Below, piece by piece: positions 15,547-23,926 of a stretch of 35,232 nt of DNA. The DNA is taken from assembly GCA_016296345.1 (NCBI GenBank), contig JAEDJL010000021.1:1-35232 (forward strand), read 5' to 3'. Position 1 is the first letter of the stretch, and every line of letters begins with the position of its first letter. A model generated the notes under the pieces. That model saw only the letters and a list, made by a program, of their open reading frames with translations. It was not told where the DNA came from and ran no database searches. The position numbers and the translations under genes were made by a program. The stretch is from Bacteroidales bacterium. GTDB taxonomy: Bacteria > Bacteroidota > Bacteroidia > Bacteroidales > P3.

Positions 15547-16701
15547 TTATAATTGTTTTTGTAATTCTTCTCTTACTTGTCGGTCGGTGGCAAAGTAGTC
15601 CTCCAAACCTGCATTCTGCACAAAGCAGAACGAACTCATGGCTTTCTCTATTATGTCTGCAATCTGTGTAAAGCGGATTTTTTCTTCCAAGAATGCCTGC
15701 ACTGCCACTTCGTTTGCCGCATTCATTATTGCAGGAAGGTTTCCTCCTTTTTCGGCAGCATAGTATGCAAGGCGTAAACAAGGAAAGCGTTCGGTGTCTG
15801 CCTTCTCGAAGGTGAGCATTGACTGCTCGAAAGGATTGAATGGCTTTGAATTGTTTGGCAATCGCTCGGGATAGGTCAGTGCATACTGAATTGGCAGACG
15901 CATATCGGGAACTCCGAGTTGTGCTTTGAGGCTTCCGTCTTCAAATTCGACCATCGAGTGTATTATACTTTGAGGGTGAACGACTGCTTTGATGTCTTTG
16001 GGTTCTACTCCGAAGAGCCAGCGTGCCTCAATCATCTCCAAGCCTTTGTTCATCATGCTTGCCGAGTCTATTGTTACCTTTGGTCCCATCGACCAGTTGG
16101 GGTGTTTGAGTGCTTGGGCGAGTGTAACTTCTCTCATCTGCTCTCGGCTCATTTGTCTGAAAGGTCCGCCCGATGCAGTGAGATAAATGGTTTTTATCTT
16201 GTTGTCATATTCGCCGTTTATGCACTGAAAAACTGCCGAATGTTCGGAATCGACCGGCAGAACGGCAACTCTCTTTTCCAAAGCAAGACGACTGATATAT
16301 TCTCCGCCGACAACCAAGGTTTCTTTGTTGGACAGTGCTATTGTCTTGCCGCTTTCGATTGCCTTTACGGTAGGGCGAAGTCCTGCAAAGCCCACCACGG
16401 CAGTCAGAACGACATCTACACAATCCAACTGCACCACATCGTTTATCGATTCGCTGCCTGCAAAGACCTTTGTGTCCGTGTCTTTGAGTGCTTGCTTCAC
16501 ATCGGAATAGTAATCTTTGTTTGCAATGACAACGCAGTTTGGTTTGAATTTGAGAGCTTGGCGAACCAACTCTTCCCAACTGCTGTTGGCTGTGAGGACT
16601 TCGGCAGAGAGTATGTCTTCGTGCTGACTTATAACGTCCAAGGCTTGTCTGCCTATCGAGCCTGTTGAACCTATGATGGCAATTCTTTTCTTTTGTTTCA
16701 T
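15547..16701 (-). CDS. dxr: 1-deoxy-D-xylulose 5-phosphate reductoisomerase
   Basis: 384 residues from the ATG at 16701; the open frame extends 102 codons upstream, but that part is the nadK gene in another frame. Converts DXP to MEP with NADPH, the committed step of the non-mevalonate isoprenoid pathway. NADPH site GSTGSIG (11-17), SNKETLV, metal/substrate motif PVDSEHSA, TASGGPFR, PNWSMGPKVTIDSASMMNKG and HPQSIIHSMVEF are all present. The ATG overlaps the nadK stop by 4 bp (ATGA), so translation is coupled. The enzyme supplying NADP is its direct neighbour. Confidence 0.97.
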   Translation of the reverse strand: MKQKKRIAIIGSTGSIGRQALDVISQHEDILSAEVLTANSSWEELVRQALKFKPNCVVIANKDYYSDVKQALKDTDTKVFAGSESINDVVQLDCVDVVLTAVVGFAGLRPTVKAIESGKTIALSNKETLVVGGEYISRLALEKRVAVLPVDSEHSAVFQCINGEYDNKIKTIYLTASGGPFRQMSREQMREVTLAQALKHPNWSMGPKVTIDSASMMNKGLEMIEARWLFGVEPKDIKAVVHPQSIIHSMVEFEDGSLKAQLGVPDMRLPIQYALTYPERLPNNSKPFNPFEQSMLTFEKADTERFPCLRLAYYAAEKGGNLPAIMNAANEVAVQAFLEEKIRFTQIADIIEKAMSSFCFVQNAGLEDYFATDRQVREELQKQL

Positions 16702-17585
16702 TTTTGTGTGTTTCGCAAGTTTGTTCCCCACATTAGTTTGTTTCTTATTGCAGAGAAGAAACTGTTGTTCTCCATTCTGAGAAGTTTGATTGAGTTTTCG
16801 GCTTTGTGTATCTTCACTCTGACGGGAGAATGCAGGCTGTGGCTTTGAGAATCCAAGTGAAGGCTGATGCAACCTTTCGATTTGGAGATTACAAACTCTA
16901 TTGTGCTGCTTTCGGGAATGATAAGAGGACGGTGAGTGAGGTTGTGGGGAGAAATGGGAGTAAGACATATACATTTGGATTCGGGACTTATTATAGGACC
17001 TCCGCAACTCATCGAATAGGCTGTTGAACCCGTCGGACTTGCTGCAATCAATCCGTCCGACGAATAGGTACTCAAATATTCTCCATCGACAAAAACTTCG
17101 GTTTCAAGCAGCTCTGAGGGAGACAAACTCCTTATGCAGACTTCGTTGAGGGCATATCCACAGCTTGTGCCGTCGTTCCACTGTGCCTTTAACAAGCTGT
17201 GATTTTCTGTCTTGAATTGTCCGTGTTCCAACTTGTCCAACAAATTGTCGCAGTCTTGCTTTCCGACGCTTGTAAGGAAGCCCAAGTGTCCCAAATTGAT
17301 ACCCAGAACAGGTATGTCGAAAGTTTGGCAAATCGAAAGGGTGTCCAAAAGAGTTCCGTCGCCTCCCAAAGAGAACAATATGTCGGCTCGGAGTTCGGAT
17401 TGTTCTTTTTGCGAAAACGTCTTGAAGCGATACGATTGTGAAAGCTCTGTCGGCATTATGCTCTCTTTGAGAAAATCTTCCTCAATCAAAATCTCTCCGC
17501 TCCGCAAGGCGATTTGTCGAAACAAATTATCGACACATTCCCAATCTTCGCTCTTTATGTTCTTCCCAAATACGGCAACTCTCAT
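16698..17585 (-). CDS. nadK: NAD kinase
   Basis: 295 residues from the ATG at 17585 (MRVAVFG); a GTG four codons earlier is possible. Phosphorylates NAD to NADP with ATP or polyphosphate. The GGDG signature is at 74-77 (LFSLGGDGTLL), followed by GINLGHLGFLT, ALNEVCI and the glycine-rich ASPTGSTAYSMSCGGPI, all typical of the family. It lies 33 bp after sufD and overlaps dxr by 4 bp. Confidence 0.96.
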   Translation of the reverse strand: MRVAVFGKNIKSEDWECVDNLFRQIALRSGEILIEEDFLKESIMPTELSQSYRFKTFSQKEQSELRADILFSLGGDGTLLDTLSICQTFDIPVLGINLGHLGFLTSVGKQDCDNLLDKLEHGQFKTENHSLLKAQWNDGTSCGYALNEVCIRSLSPSELLETEVFVDGEYLSTYSSDGLIAASPTGSTAYSMSCGGPIISPESKCICLTPISPHNLTHRPLIIPESSTIEFVISKSKGCISLHLDSQSHSLHSPVRVKIHKAENSIKLLRMENNSFFSAIRNKLMWGTNLRNTQK

Positions 17586-17618
17586 TGCTTTGCTCACTTC
17601 AACAAATCCAAAATCCGA

Positions 17619-18662
17619 CTATTCTTCAATGCTTTTTGAACACTGAAAGACACAATCCCCGCAGCTCGAAAGCTCTCCTTTTAATCTTCGTTTGATAAGG
17701 TCTCCCAAGTTGTCTTTTAGTTCTTTTATGTCGCTCTTTGCCAATACCTCTTCGCAGAAAGCATACATCAAGAGCATCTTTGCACTTCTGTCGCTTATGC
17801 CTCGGGTTTTGAGGTAAAACAGAGCTTCTTTGTCGAGTTGTCCGACGGTCGCTCCGTGAGAGCATTTGACGTCGTCGTTATATATTTCGAGTATCGGACG
17901 GGTGTTTATCTTGGCTTTGTCGGTCAGTTGCATATTCTTGCTGCTTTGAAGTGCCTCTGTGCCGTGAGCATTGTAATCAACCAATATATGCCCTTCAAAA
18001 TCGGCTCTTGCAACATCGTCTGCAATTCCTTTGAAAAGCTGATGTGAGGTGCAGTTTGCGACCTTGTGCCATACCTTTACTTCGGTTGAGGAGTGCTGTT
18101 GCTTGTCCATGAGGAACAATCCGTTCAAATCTGCTCTCGCTCCCTCTTGTTCAAAGGTTACGTTGAGCTTGTTGGCAATCCTGTTGCCGTTCAGGCTCAA
18201 ACCAAAGGTGCGAAGAGAAGCATCTTTGCCCAAAACAAATTCCACATCGGTGTCAATGGAAGACAAATCGTTGATGTTCTCCAACTTATAATAGTCAAAT
18301 TTTGCCTCGTCTCCAAGAGAGACAAATAGTTTGTTGTGAAGCGAGCAGGCTGTTTCGGGAGCAGAGTCGTCGCAGTGCAGGAGTTTGAGAGATGCTCCGG
18401 CGTTTATCTTTATCCGGCTGAGACTTTGAGCGTTTGCCTTGCCGCTCATCATATTTTGAATTTGCAAAGGCATTGCGATTTGGCAACCTTTGGCAACTTC
18501 AATGCTCAATCCCTCGCAGGTGGTCTCTATTTTGATTTTGCCGCACATCTCTTCGGGAAGCTCTATTTTCCTTTGAGACAGTCCGTCTGCCATAGAAATC
18601 TTTACGGTGTTCAATTCGGGACAATTACAGCCCGAAACATCGAAATATTTGTTCGGTTTCAT
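17619..18662 (-). CDS. sufD: Fe-S cluster assembly scaffold component SufD
   Basis: 347 residues, shorter than E. coli SufD (~420) but usual for Bacteroidetes. Partner of SufC (and SufB) in the SufBCD scaffold that builds iron-sulfur clusters. The beta-helix core and the C-terminal block SSKNMQLTDKAKINTRPILE followed by DDVKCSHGATVGQLDKEALF are the SufB/SufD family signature. The start codon overlaps the sufC stop by one base (TAATG). sufB is not next to it. Confidence 0.93.
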   Translation of the reverse strand: MKPNKYFDVSGCNCPELNTVKISMADGLSQRKIELPEEMCGKIKIETTCEGLSIEVAKGCQIAMPLQIQNMMSGKANAQSLSRIKINAGASLKLLHCDDSAPETACSLHNKLFVSLGDEAKFDYYKLENINDLSSIDTDVEFVLGKDASLRTFGLSLNGNRIANKLNVTFEQEGARADLNGLFLMDKQQHSSTEVKVWHKVANCTSHQLFKGIADDVARADFEGHILVDYNAHGTEALQSSKNMQLTDKAKINTRPILEIYNDDVKCSHGATVGQLDKEALFYLKTRGISDRSAKMLLMYAFCEEVLAKSDIKELKDNLGDLIKRRLKGELSSCGDCVFQCSKSIEE

Positions 18663-19429
18663 TATCTATCTGCCTTTTCAAGTTCCTGCCTTATCCACTC
18701 ATAGCCTTTTTCTTCCAAGTCCAAAGCCAACGACTTGTCGCCGCTTTTGACTATCCTGCCCTCATAAAGCACATGAACGAAGTCCGGCACAATGTAGTCG
18801 AGCAATCGCTGATAGTGAGTGATGACAACGGTGGCGTTTTCCTTGCTTTTGAGAGCATTTACGCCCCCTGCAACAATCCGAAGTGCGTCAATGTCGAGAC
18901 CCGAGTCCGTTTCGTCCAAAATAGAGAGCGTAGGGTTGAGCATAGCCATTTGAAAAATTTCGTTTTTCTTCTTTTCGCCGCCCGAAAATCCCTCATTGAC
19001 AGAACGATTTGCCAAATTGCTGGTAAGTTGCACCACTTTCTTTTTCTCTTCCATGAGTTGCAAGAACTCTTTTGCACCCATGGGGTCGAGACCACGGTAT
19101 TTGCGTTGCTCATTGATTGCCGTACGCATAAAATTCGTGATGCTGACCCCGGGAATTTCCACAGGATATTGAAAACCGAGGAAGATACCTTCGGCAGCTC
19201 TCGCTTCAACAGGCAGAGAAAGCAAGTCCTTACCCTTAAACAACACTTCGCCCTTGGTAACGGTGAAGGTGTCCTTGCCGGCAATCACCGAAGCCAACGT
19301 ACTCTTGCCATTGCCGTTAGGACCCATGATTGCATGAACCTCACCATAGTCAATGGTCAAATTAACTCCTTTAAGGATTTCTCTTTCTCCTATCTTAGCG
19401 TGTAAATCTCTTATTTCCAATAAAGCCAT
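18662..19429 (-). CDS. sufC: Fe-S cluster assembly ATPase SufC
   Basis: 255 residues, a soluble ABC ATPase that drives the SufBCD scaffold. Walker A GPNGNGKST at 36-44, the Q-loop in FLGFQYPVEIPGVS, signature FSGGEKKKNE, Walker B LSILDETDSGLD and switch His in VVITHYQ. These, including the FSGGEKKKNE variant, are characteristic of SufC rather than transport ATPases. First gene of the run sufC-sufD-nadK-dxr-rseP. A TAATATTGC box ~42 bp upstream is one base off the -7 consensus. Confidence 0.96.
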   Translation of the reverse strand: MALLEIRDLHAKIGEREILKGVNLTIDYGEVHAIMGPNGNGKSTLASVIAGKDTFTVTKGEVLFKGKDLLSLPVEARAAEGIFLGFQYPVEIPGVSITNFMRTAINEQRKYRGLDPMGAKEFLQLMEEKKKVVQLTSNLANRSVNEGFSGGEKKKNEIFQMAMLNPTLSILDETDSGLDIDALRIVAGGVNALKSKENATVVITHYQRLLDYIVPDFVHVLYEGRIVKSGDKSLALDLEEKGYEWIRQELEKADR

Positions 19430-19506
19430 AAGTCAATAAAAAATTGGTCAAACTCAAAGAATTTGCAATATTACGAAAAAAAAGCCAAAGCAGACCAAGC
19501 AAAGCC

Positions 19507-19541
19507 AAAAAAACTGCCTGCTTTGGCAAAAAGGCAGGCAG
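19507..19541 (-). terminator. Rho-independent terminator after hcp
   Basis: Arms CTGCCTGC (19514-19521) and GCAGGCAG (19534-19541), perfect over 8 bp, followed on the minus strand by seven T residues. Lies 38 bp after the hcp stop. Confidence 0.9.
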
Positions 19542-19578
19542 AAATAAACACTATCAAAAGAAATATCAACACATTACT

Positions 19579-21192
19579 TCATCGCACAAAATTGATTGCA
19601 TCTTGCTTTGCAGTAGTGATTGTTCCAATGTTGAATTTGTCTTTGAGAACCGCAAGAACGTTTTGGCTCAAAAAGGCAGGCAGGGTGGGACCCAAGTGAA
19701 TGTTTTTCACACCAAGGGAGAGTAAAGCCAACAGTACCACCACTGCCTTCTGTTCATACCAAGCTATGTTGAAGGTTATAGGAAGGTCGTTTATCGTTTT
19801 GAGTCCGAAAGCCTTCCTCAGCTCGTCGGCAATCACAATGAGAGAATAGCAGTCGTTGCATTGCCCTGCGTCCAACACTCTCGGAAATTCTCCGTTTGGC
19901 GAAAGAGGAAGTTTGTTGTAGCGATATTTGGCACAGCCTGCGGTCAAAATAAGACAGCTTTTGTCTAATTCTTGTGCAAAGTCGCTGTAATACTGCCTCG
20001 AAGTGTGCCTTCCGTCGCAGCCTGCCATGACGACAAATCGTTTAATCACCCCTTTCTTGACTGCTCTTACTATCTGGTCGGTGAGCTTGCTCATTTGCCG
20101 GTGAGCAAATCCGCCCACAAGTTTTCCTTTCTCCAACTGCTCGGGAGGATTGCACTTTTGAGCCATCTCGATTATTTGAGAAAAATCTTTCTTTCCGCTT
20201 ACGGGGTCTTTGACTATGTGAGTTGCTCCTTCCAATCCGCATGAGCCGGTGGTGAAGATACGTTTGCGATAGGAGCTTTCGGCTTTTGGCGGAACGATAC
20301 AGTTGCTTGTAAAGAGTATAGGACCGTTAAACTTGGCAAATTCTTCTTGTTGCTTCCACCAAGCGTTGCCATAGTTGCCCCTGAAGTGGTGAAATCTTTT
20401 GAAATAGGGATAATAGTGGGCGGGCAGCATCTCCGAGTGAGTGTAAACGTCAATTCCCTTTCCCTCGCTCTGCTCCAAAAGTTCTTTGAGGTCGGAAAGG
20501 TCGTGTCCCGAAATCAATACGCCGGGACGTTCTCCCACAGAGAGTTCGACGAATGTCATCTCAGGATACCCGAAAGAAGATGTGTTTGCCTTATCGAGTA
20601 ACGCCATGGCTTTGACACCCGTCTGACCAACTTGCAAGACTGTGCCGAGCAGCTCTTCTGCCGAAACCTCTTCACGCGTTTTTGAAAGAGCGTCCTCAAT
20701 TTGGGCATAGATGCTTTCTTGTTCAAAGCCCAAGGCTCGTGCATGCTCGCAGTATGCTGCCGCTCCCTTTACTCCATATATTATAAGTTGTTTCAAACTT
20801 CTGATGTCTTCATCTTTTTCCCACAGAATGCCGACCCTTTCCCTTGTAACGTTTGCCGAGCAGGTAAAAGAAGGACAATCGTCTGTTCGGGCTTTGCTTG
20901 CCAAAGCCGAAAGTTCGGATAGTTTCTTCCTTACTGCATAAAGTTTCTCGCAAACTGCATCTTGGTCAAAGTTGGCGTTGGTTATGGTCGAAAACAAGCA
21001 GTCTGTGATTAACCTGCTTGCAGCCAAATCGCCTGCACTCTTTTGTCTCAGATAGCTGTTTGCAGCCGCAAGCTCCGTAATATCAAAAATCAAATCGTCA
21101 AACAATGAAGACAAATCTTCGCTTTTGCCGCAAACACCTACCGACATACAGCCTGTGTTTTTTGCCGTCTCCTGGCACTGAAAACAAAACAT
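19579..21192 (-). CDS. hcp: Hydroxylamine reductase / hybrid cluster protein
   Basis: 537 residues, start ATG at 21192. Binds an iron-sulfur cluster through an N-terminal cysteine set (Cys3, Cys6, Cys15, Cys21 in CFQCQET..GCMSVGVCGK) and a hybrid Fe-S-O cluster through later residues in blocks FTSNCIVPP, GSCGLEGATH, VMAGCDGRH, TAGCAKYRYNKL and DAGQCNDCYS. Acts in nitric oxide or hydroxylamine detoxification in anaerobes. Single gene with its own terminator. No clear -7 box or NO-regulator site was recognised upstream. The 324-bp divergent gap to metG holds site array C and the metG promoter. Confidence 0.97.
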   Translation of the reverse strand: MFCFQCQETAKNTGCMSVGVCGKSEDLSSLFDDLIFDITELAAANSYLRQKSAGDLAASRLITDCLFSTITNANFDQDAVCEKLYAVRKKLSELSALASKARTDDCPSFTCSANVTRERVGILWEKDEDIRSLKQLIIYGVKGAAAYCEHARALGFEQESIYAQIEDALSKTREEVSAEELLGTVLQVGQTGVKAMALLDKANTSSFGYPEMTFVELSVGERPGVLISGHDLSDLKELLEQSEGKGIDVYTHSEMLPAHYYPYFKRFHHFRGNYGNAWWKQQEEFAKFNGPILFTSNCIVPPKAESSYRKRIFTTGSCGLEGATHIVKDPVSGKKDFSQIIEMAQKCNPPEQLEKGKLVGGFAHRQMSKLTDQIVRAVKKGVIKRFVVMAGCDGRHTSRQYYSDFAQELDKSCLILTAGCAKYRYNKLPLSPNGEFPRVLDAGQCNDCYSLIVIADELRKAFGLKTINDLPITFNIAWYEQKAVVVLLALLSLGVKNIHLGPTLPAFLSQNVLAVLKDKFNIGTITTAKQDAINFVR

Positions 21193-21310
21193 AACAATAC
21201 TTCTATTTTAGTTCTACAAATTTTCTCGATTGCTCCAATCGAAAAGCCCTTTCCGCTTTGGAAAAGACACAAATCAAACAGCCTGCCAAGGCAAAAGTTC
21301 ACAAGGAGTT

Positions 21311-21392
21311 ACAAAACGCCGATTTATTTTTGCAAAACGCCGTTTCGTTCGCTCTGAAACGCCGTTTTATGACTGTCAAAACGGCGTTTTAT
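21311..21392. repeat. Phased AAACGSCGTTT-type site array C (4 sites)
   Basis: Four near-palindromic cores have centres 21319, 21340, 21362 and 21384, spaced 21, 22 and 22 bp. Cores are AAACGCCGATT, AAACGCCGTTT, AAACGCCGTTT and AAACGGCGTTT. The last two can form a perfect hairpin with each other. The array is ~99 bp before the metG -7 box. Confidence 0.85.
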
Positions 21393-21482
21393 TTCGGTGG
21401 TTTCAAGCTGTTTGAAAATCAATCTTTTGCAAAGAGACGATTGTTGCATTGTTTCGATAATCTCGTTTTTTTTACTTTTTTG

Positions 21483-21491
21483 TATCTTTGC
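21483..21491 (+). promoter_or_regulatory. Promoter -7 box for metG
   Basis: TATCTTTGC, exact -7 consensus, 26 bp before the metG ATG. Confidence 0.75.
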
Positions 21492-21516
21492 ACCGACAAT
21501 TTAGAGTTGAACAGCG

Positions 21517-23571
21517 ATGAAGTATTTGGAAACAGACAAGAAATATAAGCGATATACGATAACGACCGCCTTACCCTACGCAAACGGACCTGTACACATC
21601 GGACACTTGGCAGGAGTGTACGTTCCGGCAGATATTTATGCACGTTACTTGCGTTCGATGGGCGAGGAGGTGATTTTAATTGGCGGAAGCGACGAACACG
21701 GCGTGCCTATAACAATCAAAGCTCGCAAAGAGGGCGTCTCGCCTCAGGACATAGTCGATAGATACCACAATATAATAAAGCAATCTTTTGAAGAGTTCGG
21801 CATTTCTTTCGATATTTATTCACGGACTACCTCAAAGGCTCATTACGAAACGGCATCGGACTATTTCAAACGCCTCTATGATGAGGGCAAGTTTGTGGAA
21901 AAAACTTCCAAACAGTACTACGACCCCGAAGCAAAGACCTTTCTTGCCGACAGATACATAACAGGCACTTGTCCTCACTGCGGAAACGAGAAAGCATACG
22001 GCGACCAATGTGAGGCTTGCGGCACTTCGCTTGCTGCAACCGACCTTATAAATCCGAAATCGGCACTTTCGGGAGCAGAACCCGAGCTTAGAGACACCAA
22101 ACACTGGTACTTGCCGTTGGAAGAGTACGAACCATTCATGAGAGAGTGGATTTTGGAAGGACACAAAGAGTGGAAAACCAACGTTTACGGTCAGTGCAAG
22201 AGCTGGATTGACCAAGGCTTGCAGCCGCGTGCGGTAACAAGAGACTTGGACTGGGGAGTAAAAGTGCCTTTGCCCGATGCAGAAGGAAAAGTCCTCTATG
22301 TGTGGTTCGATGCTCCCATTGGATATATCTCCTTTACCAAAGAACTCGTTCAAAACGATTGGGAAAAATGGTGGAAAGACCAAGATACCAAATTGGTTCA
22401 CTTTATCGGCAAGGACAACATTGTCTTTCACTGCATCATTTTCCCTGCAATGTTGAAGGCAGACGGCAGCTACATATTGCCGGACAACGTTCCTGCAAAT
22501 GAATTCTTGAATTTGGAAGGCGATAAAATCTCTACGTCGCGAAATTGGGCTGTGTGGTTGCACGAATACCTCAAAGACTTCCCGGGAAAGCAAGATGTGT
22601 TGAAGTATGTCCTCTGTGCAAACGCACCCGAAACAAAAGACAACGACTTCACTTGGAAAGATTTTCAGACAAGAAACAATAGCGAATTGGTGGCCGTTTA
22701 TGGCAATTTTGTCAATCGAACAATGGTTTTGACACACAAGTACTTTGAGGGCAGAGTTCCTCAAAGGGGCGAGCTGAACGACTTGGATATTCAGACCATT
22801 GAGCAGATTAAACAATTCCCCGAAAGAATTGGTCGTTCGATTGAGCAATATCGTTTCAGAGAAGCCCTCAACGAGATGATGAATCTTGCAAGGCTTGGAA
22901 ACAAATACCTTACCGAAAACGAGCCTTGGAAAACTATCAAGACAGATGCTTCTCGCACTGCAACCGTTCTCAATATCTCTTTGCAGATATGTGCAAACCT
23001 TGCCGTGCTTTCTGCTCCTTTTATGCCGATTGTGGCATCAAAGTTGTCGGATATGCTGAACATGAAACAGTTTGCATGGTTTGAGGCAGGCGGTTGCGAT
23101 ATGCTTTCGGAGGGTGAGGCAATCAAGCAGCCAACGCTTCTATTTGAGCAGATAGATGACAAACAAATCGAACTGCAAATGCAAAAGCTTCAAGCAGCAA
23201 AGAAAGAGAACGAACTCAATCAGGCAAGCGTTGCTCCGCAAAGCGAAGATATTTCATACGATGACTTTTCCAAAATGGACATAAGGGTAGGCACTATTTT
23301 GGAAGCAGAAAAGGTTGCAAAAACAAAGAAACTTCTCAAACTCACTGTCGATACCGGAATAGACAAACGCACAATCGTCAGCGGTATTGCAGAGTATTAC
23401 AAGCCCGAAGAGATAATTGGCAGACAGGTGTCGGTGCTTGTCAATCTTGCACCCAAGACCCTGAAGGGCATAGAGAGCAGGGGAATGATTTTGATGGCAG
23501 AAAACCTTGACGGAAGTTTGAGTTTTGTCTCTCCGGACAAGGTATTGAAGAATGGTTCTACCATAAAATAG
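21517..23571 (+). CDS. metG: Methionyl-tRNA synthetase
   Basis: 684 residues. Charges tRNA-Met, including the initiator. HIGH motif as VHIGH at 26-30, SDEHGVPI, a zinc knuckle CPHCGNEKAYGDQCEACG (~147-164), KISTS near residue 337 in place of KMSKS, and a C-terminal OB-fold tRNA-binding domain from about 578 (FSKMDIRVGTILEAEKV ... NLAPKTLKGIESRGM). The long two-part form with C-terminal EMAP-like domain is the usual type in this phylum. A strong terminator follows. Confidence 0.98.
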   Translation: MKYLETDKKYKRYTITTALPYANGPVHIGHLAGVYVPADIYARYLRSMGEEVILIGGSDEHGVPITIKARKEGVSPQDIVDRYHNIIKQSFEEFGISFDIYSRTTSKAHYETASDYFKRLYDEGKFVEKTSKQYYDPEAKTFLADRYITGTCPHCGNEKAYGDQCEACGTSLAATDLINPKSALSGAEPELRDTKHWYLPLEEYEPFMREWILEGHKEWKTNVYGQCKSWIDQGLQPRAVTRDLDWGVKVPLPDAEGKVLYVWFDAPIGYISFTKELVQNDWEKWWKDQDTKLVHFIGKDNIVFHCIIFPAMLKADGSYILPDNVPANEFLNLEGDKISTSRNWAVWLHEYLKDFPGKQDVLKYVLCANAPETKDNDFTWKDFQTRNNSELVAVYGNFVNRTMVLTHKYFEGRVPQRGELNDLDIQTIEQIKQFPERIGRSIEQYRFREALNEMMNLARLGNKYLTENEPWKTIKTDASRTATVLNISLQICANLAVLSAPFMPIVASKLSDMLNMKQFAWFEAGGCDMLSEGEAIKQPTLLFEQIDDKQIELQMQKLQAAKKENELNQASVAPQSEDISYDDFSKMDIRVGTILEAEKVAKTKKLLKLTVDTGIDKRTIVSGIAEYYKPEEIIGRQVSVLVNLAPKTLKGIESRGMILMAENLDGSLSFVSPDKVLKNGSTIK

Positions 23572-23625
23572 TCTCCGAAACAAAAAACGAATTATTGTAT
23601 TTTGTATAATTGAATAATGTTTGTG

Positions 23626-23663
23626 CCGAGCAGCAAAAGGCGTTGCCTTTGCTGCTCGGTTTT
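23626..23663 (+). terminator. Rho-independent terminator after metG
   Basis: Arms CCGAGCAGCAAAAGGC (23626-23641) and GCCTTTGCTGCTCGG (23645-23659) pair over about 15 bp with a 3-nt loop, followed by TTTT. Begins 54 bp after the metG stop. Confidence 0.93.
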
Positions 23664-23681
23664 CTCGTTATCAGAGAGTTA

Positions 23682-23757
23682 TAAAATGCCGTTTTGGCAA
23701 AATGGAATGTCGTTTCGGTCGGACAAAACGCCGGATTAAAAAATAAATCGGCATTTT
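23682..23757. repeat. Phased AAACGSCGTTT-type site array D (4 degenerate sites)
   Basis: Four cores have centres 23689, 23710, 23731 and 23751, spaced 21, 21 and 20 bp. Cores are AATGCCGTTTT, AATGTCGTTTC, AAACGCCGGAT and AATCGGCATTT, more degenerate than arrays B and C. The array ends 25 bp before the metK -7 box, where an upstream activator would bind. Confidence 0.65.
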
Positions 23758-23781
23758 GCTTGCGGTGAAACAAAAAAGCTG

Positions 23782-23790
23782 TATCTTTGC
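23782..23790 (+). promoter_or_regulatory. Promoter -7 box for metK
   Basis: TATCTTTGC, exact -7 consensus. The start of transcription would fall a few bases before the riboswitch-like element at 23801. Confidence 0.75.
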
Positions 23791-23800
23791 AGTCGCAAAA

Positions 23801-23850
23801 GGTGGAAAGATTTGATTGATTGCAACCACGTGAAAAAATGCTAAAACAAC
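23801..23850 (+). promoter_or_regulatory. SAM-II-type riboswitch in the metK leader
   Basis: The segment has the compact SAM-II layout. P1 pairs GTGG (23802-23805) with CCAC (23826-23829) around GATTTGATTGATTGCAA, then GTGAAAAAATGCTAAAAC. The blocks GATTT...ATTGCAA, the C(G)TGA, and GCTAAAA match the SAM-II consensus as I recall it from the metX structure. It binds S-adenosylmethionine, the product of the gene downstream, which fits feedback control. SAM-II normally hides a ribosome binding site close by, whereas here 76 nt separate the element from the ATG, so its output mode is unclear. Confidence 0.75.
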
Positions 23851-23926
23851 ATTTTCTCCCAAAGAATTAAGTCAATTTCAAATTTCCGTTTTGCATATTT
23901 TAGTAACAACAAAAAACAAACGCAAA

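Noticed and set aside
15547..17007. 486-codon version of dxr
   Set aside because: The extra 102 N-terminal codons lie inside nadK in another frame, and the conserved dxr start is at 16701.
21832..22848. 338-codon minus-strand frame inside metG
   Set aside because: It is antisense of a clearly conserved enzyme and its product resembles nothing known.
23558..23773. Short frames with peptides such as RRFIFAKRRF over the site arrays (also near 14000 and 21300)
   Set aside because: They are translations of the 20-22 bp phased DNA sites; the DNA pattern, not a protein, is conserved.
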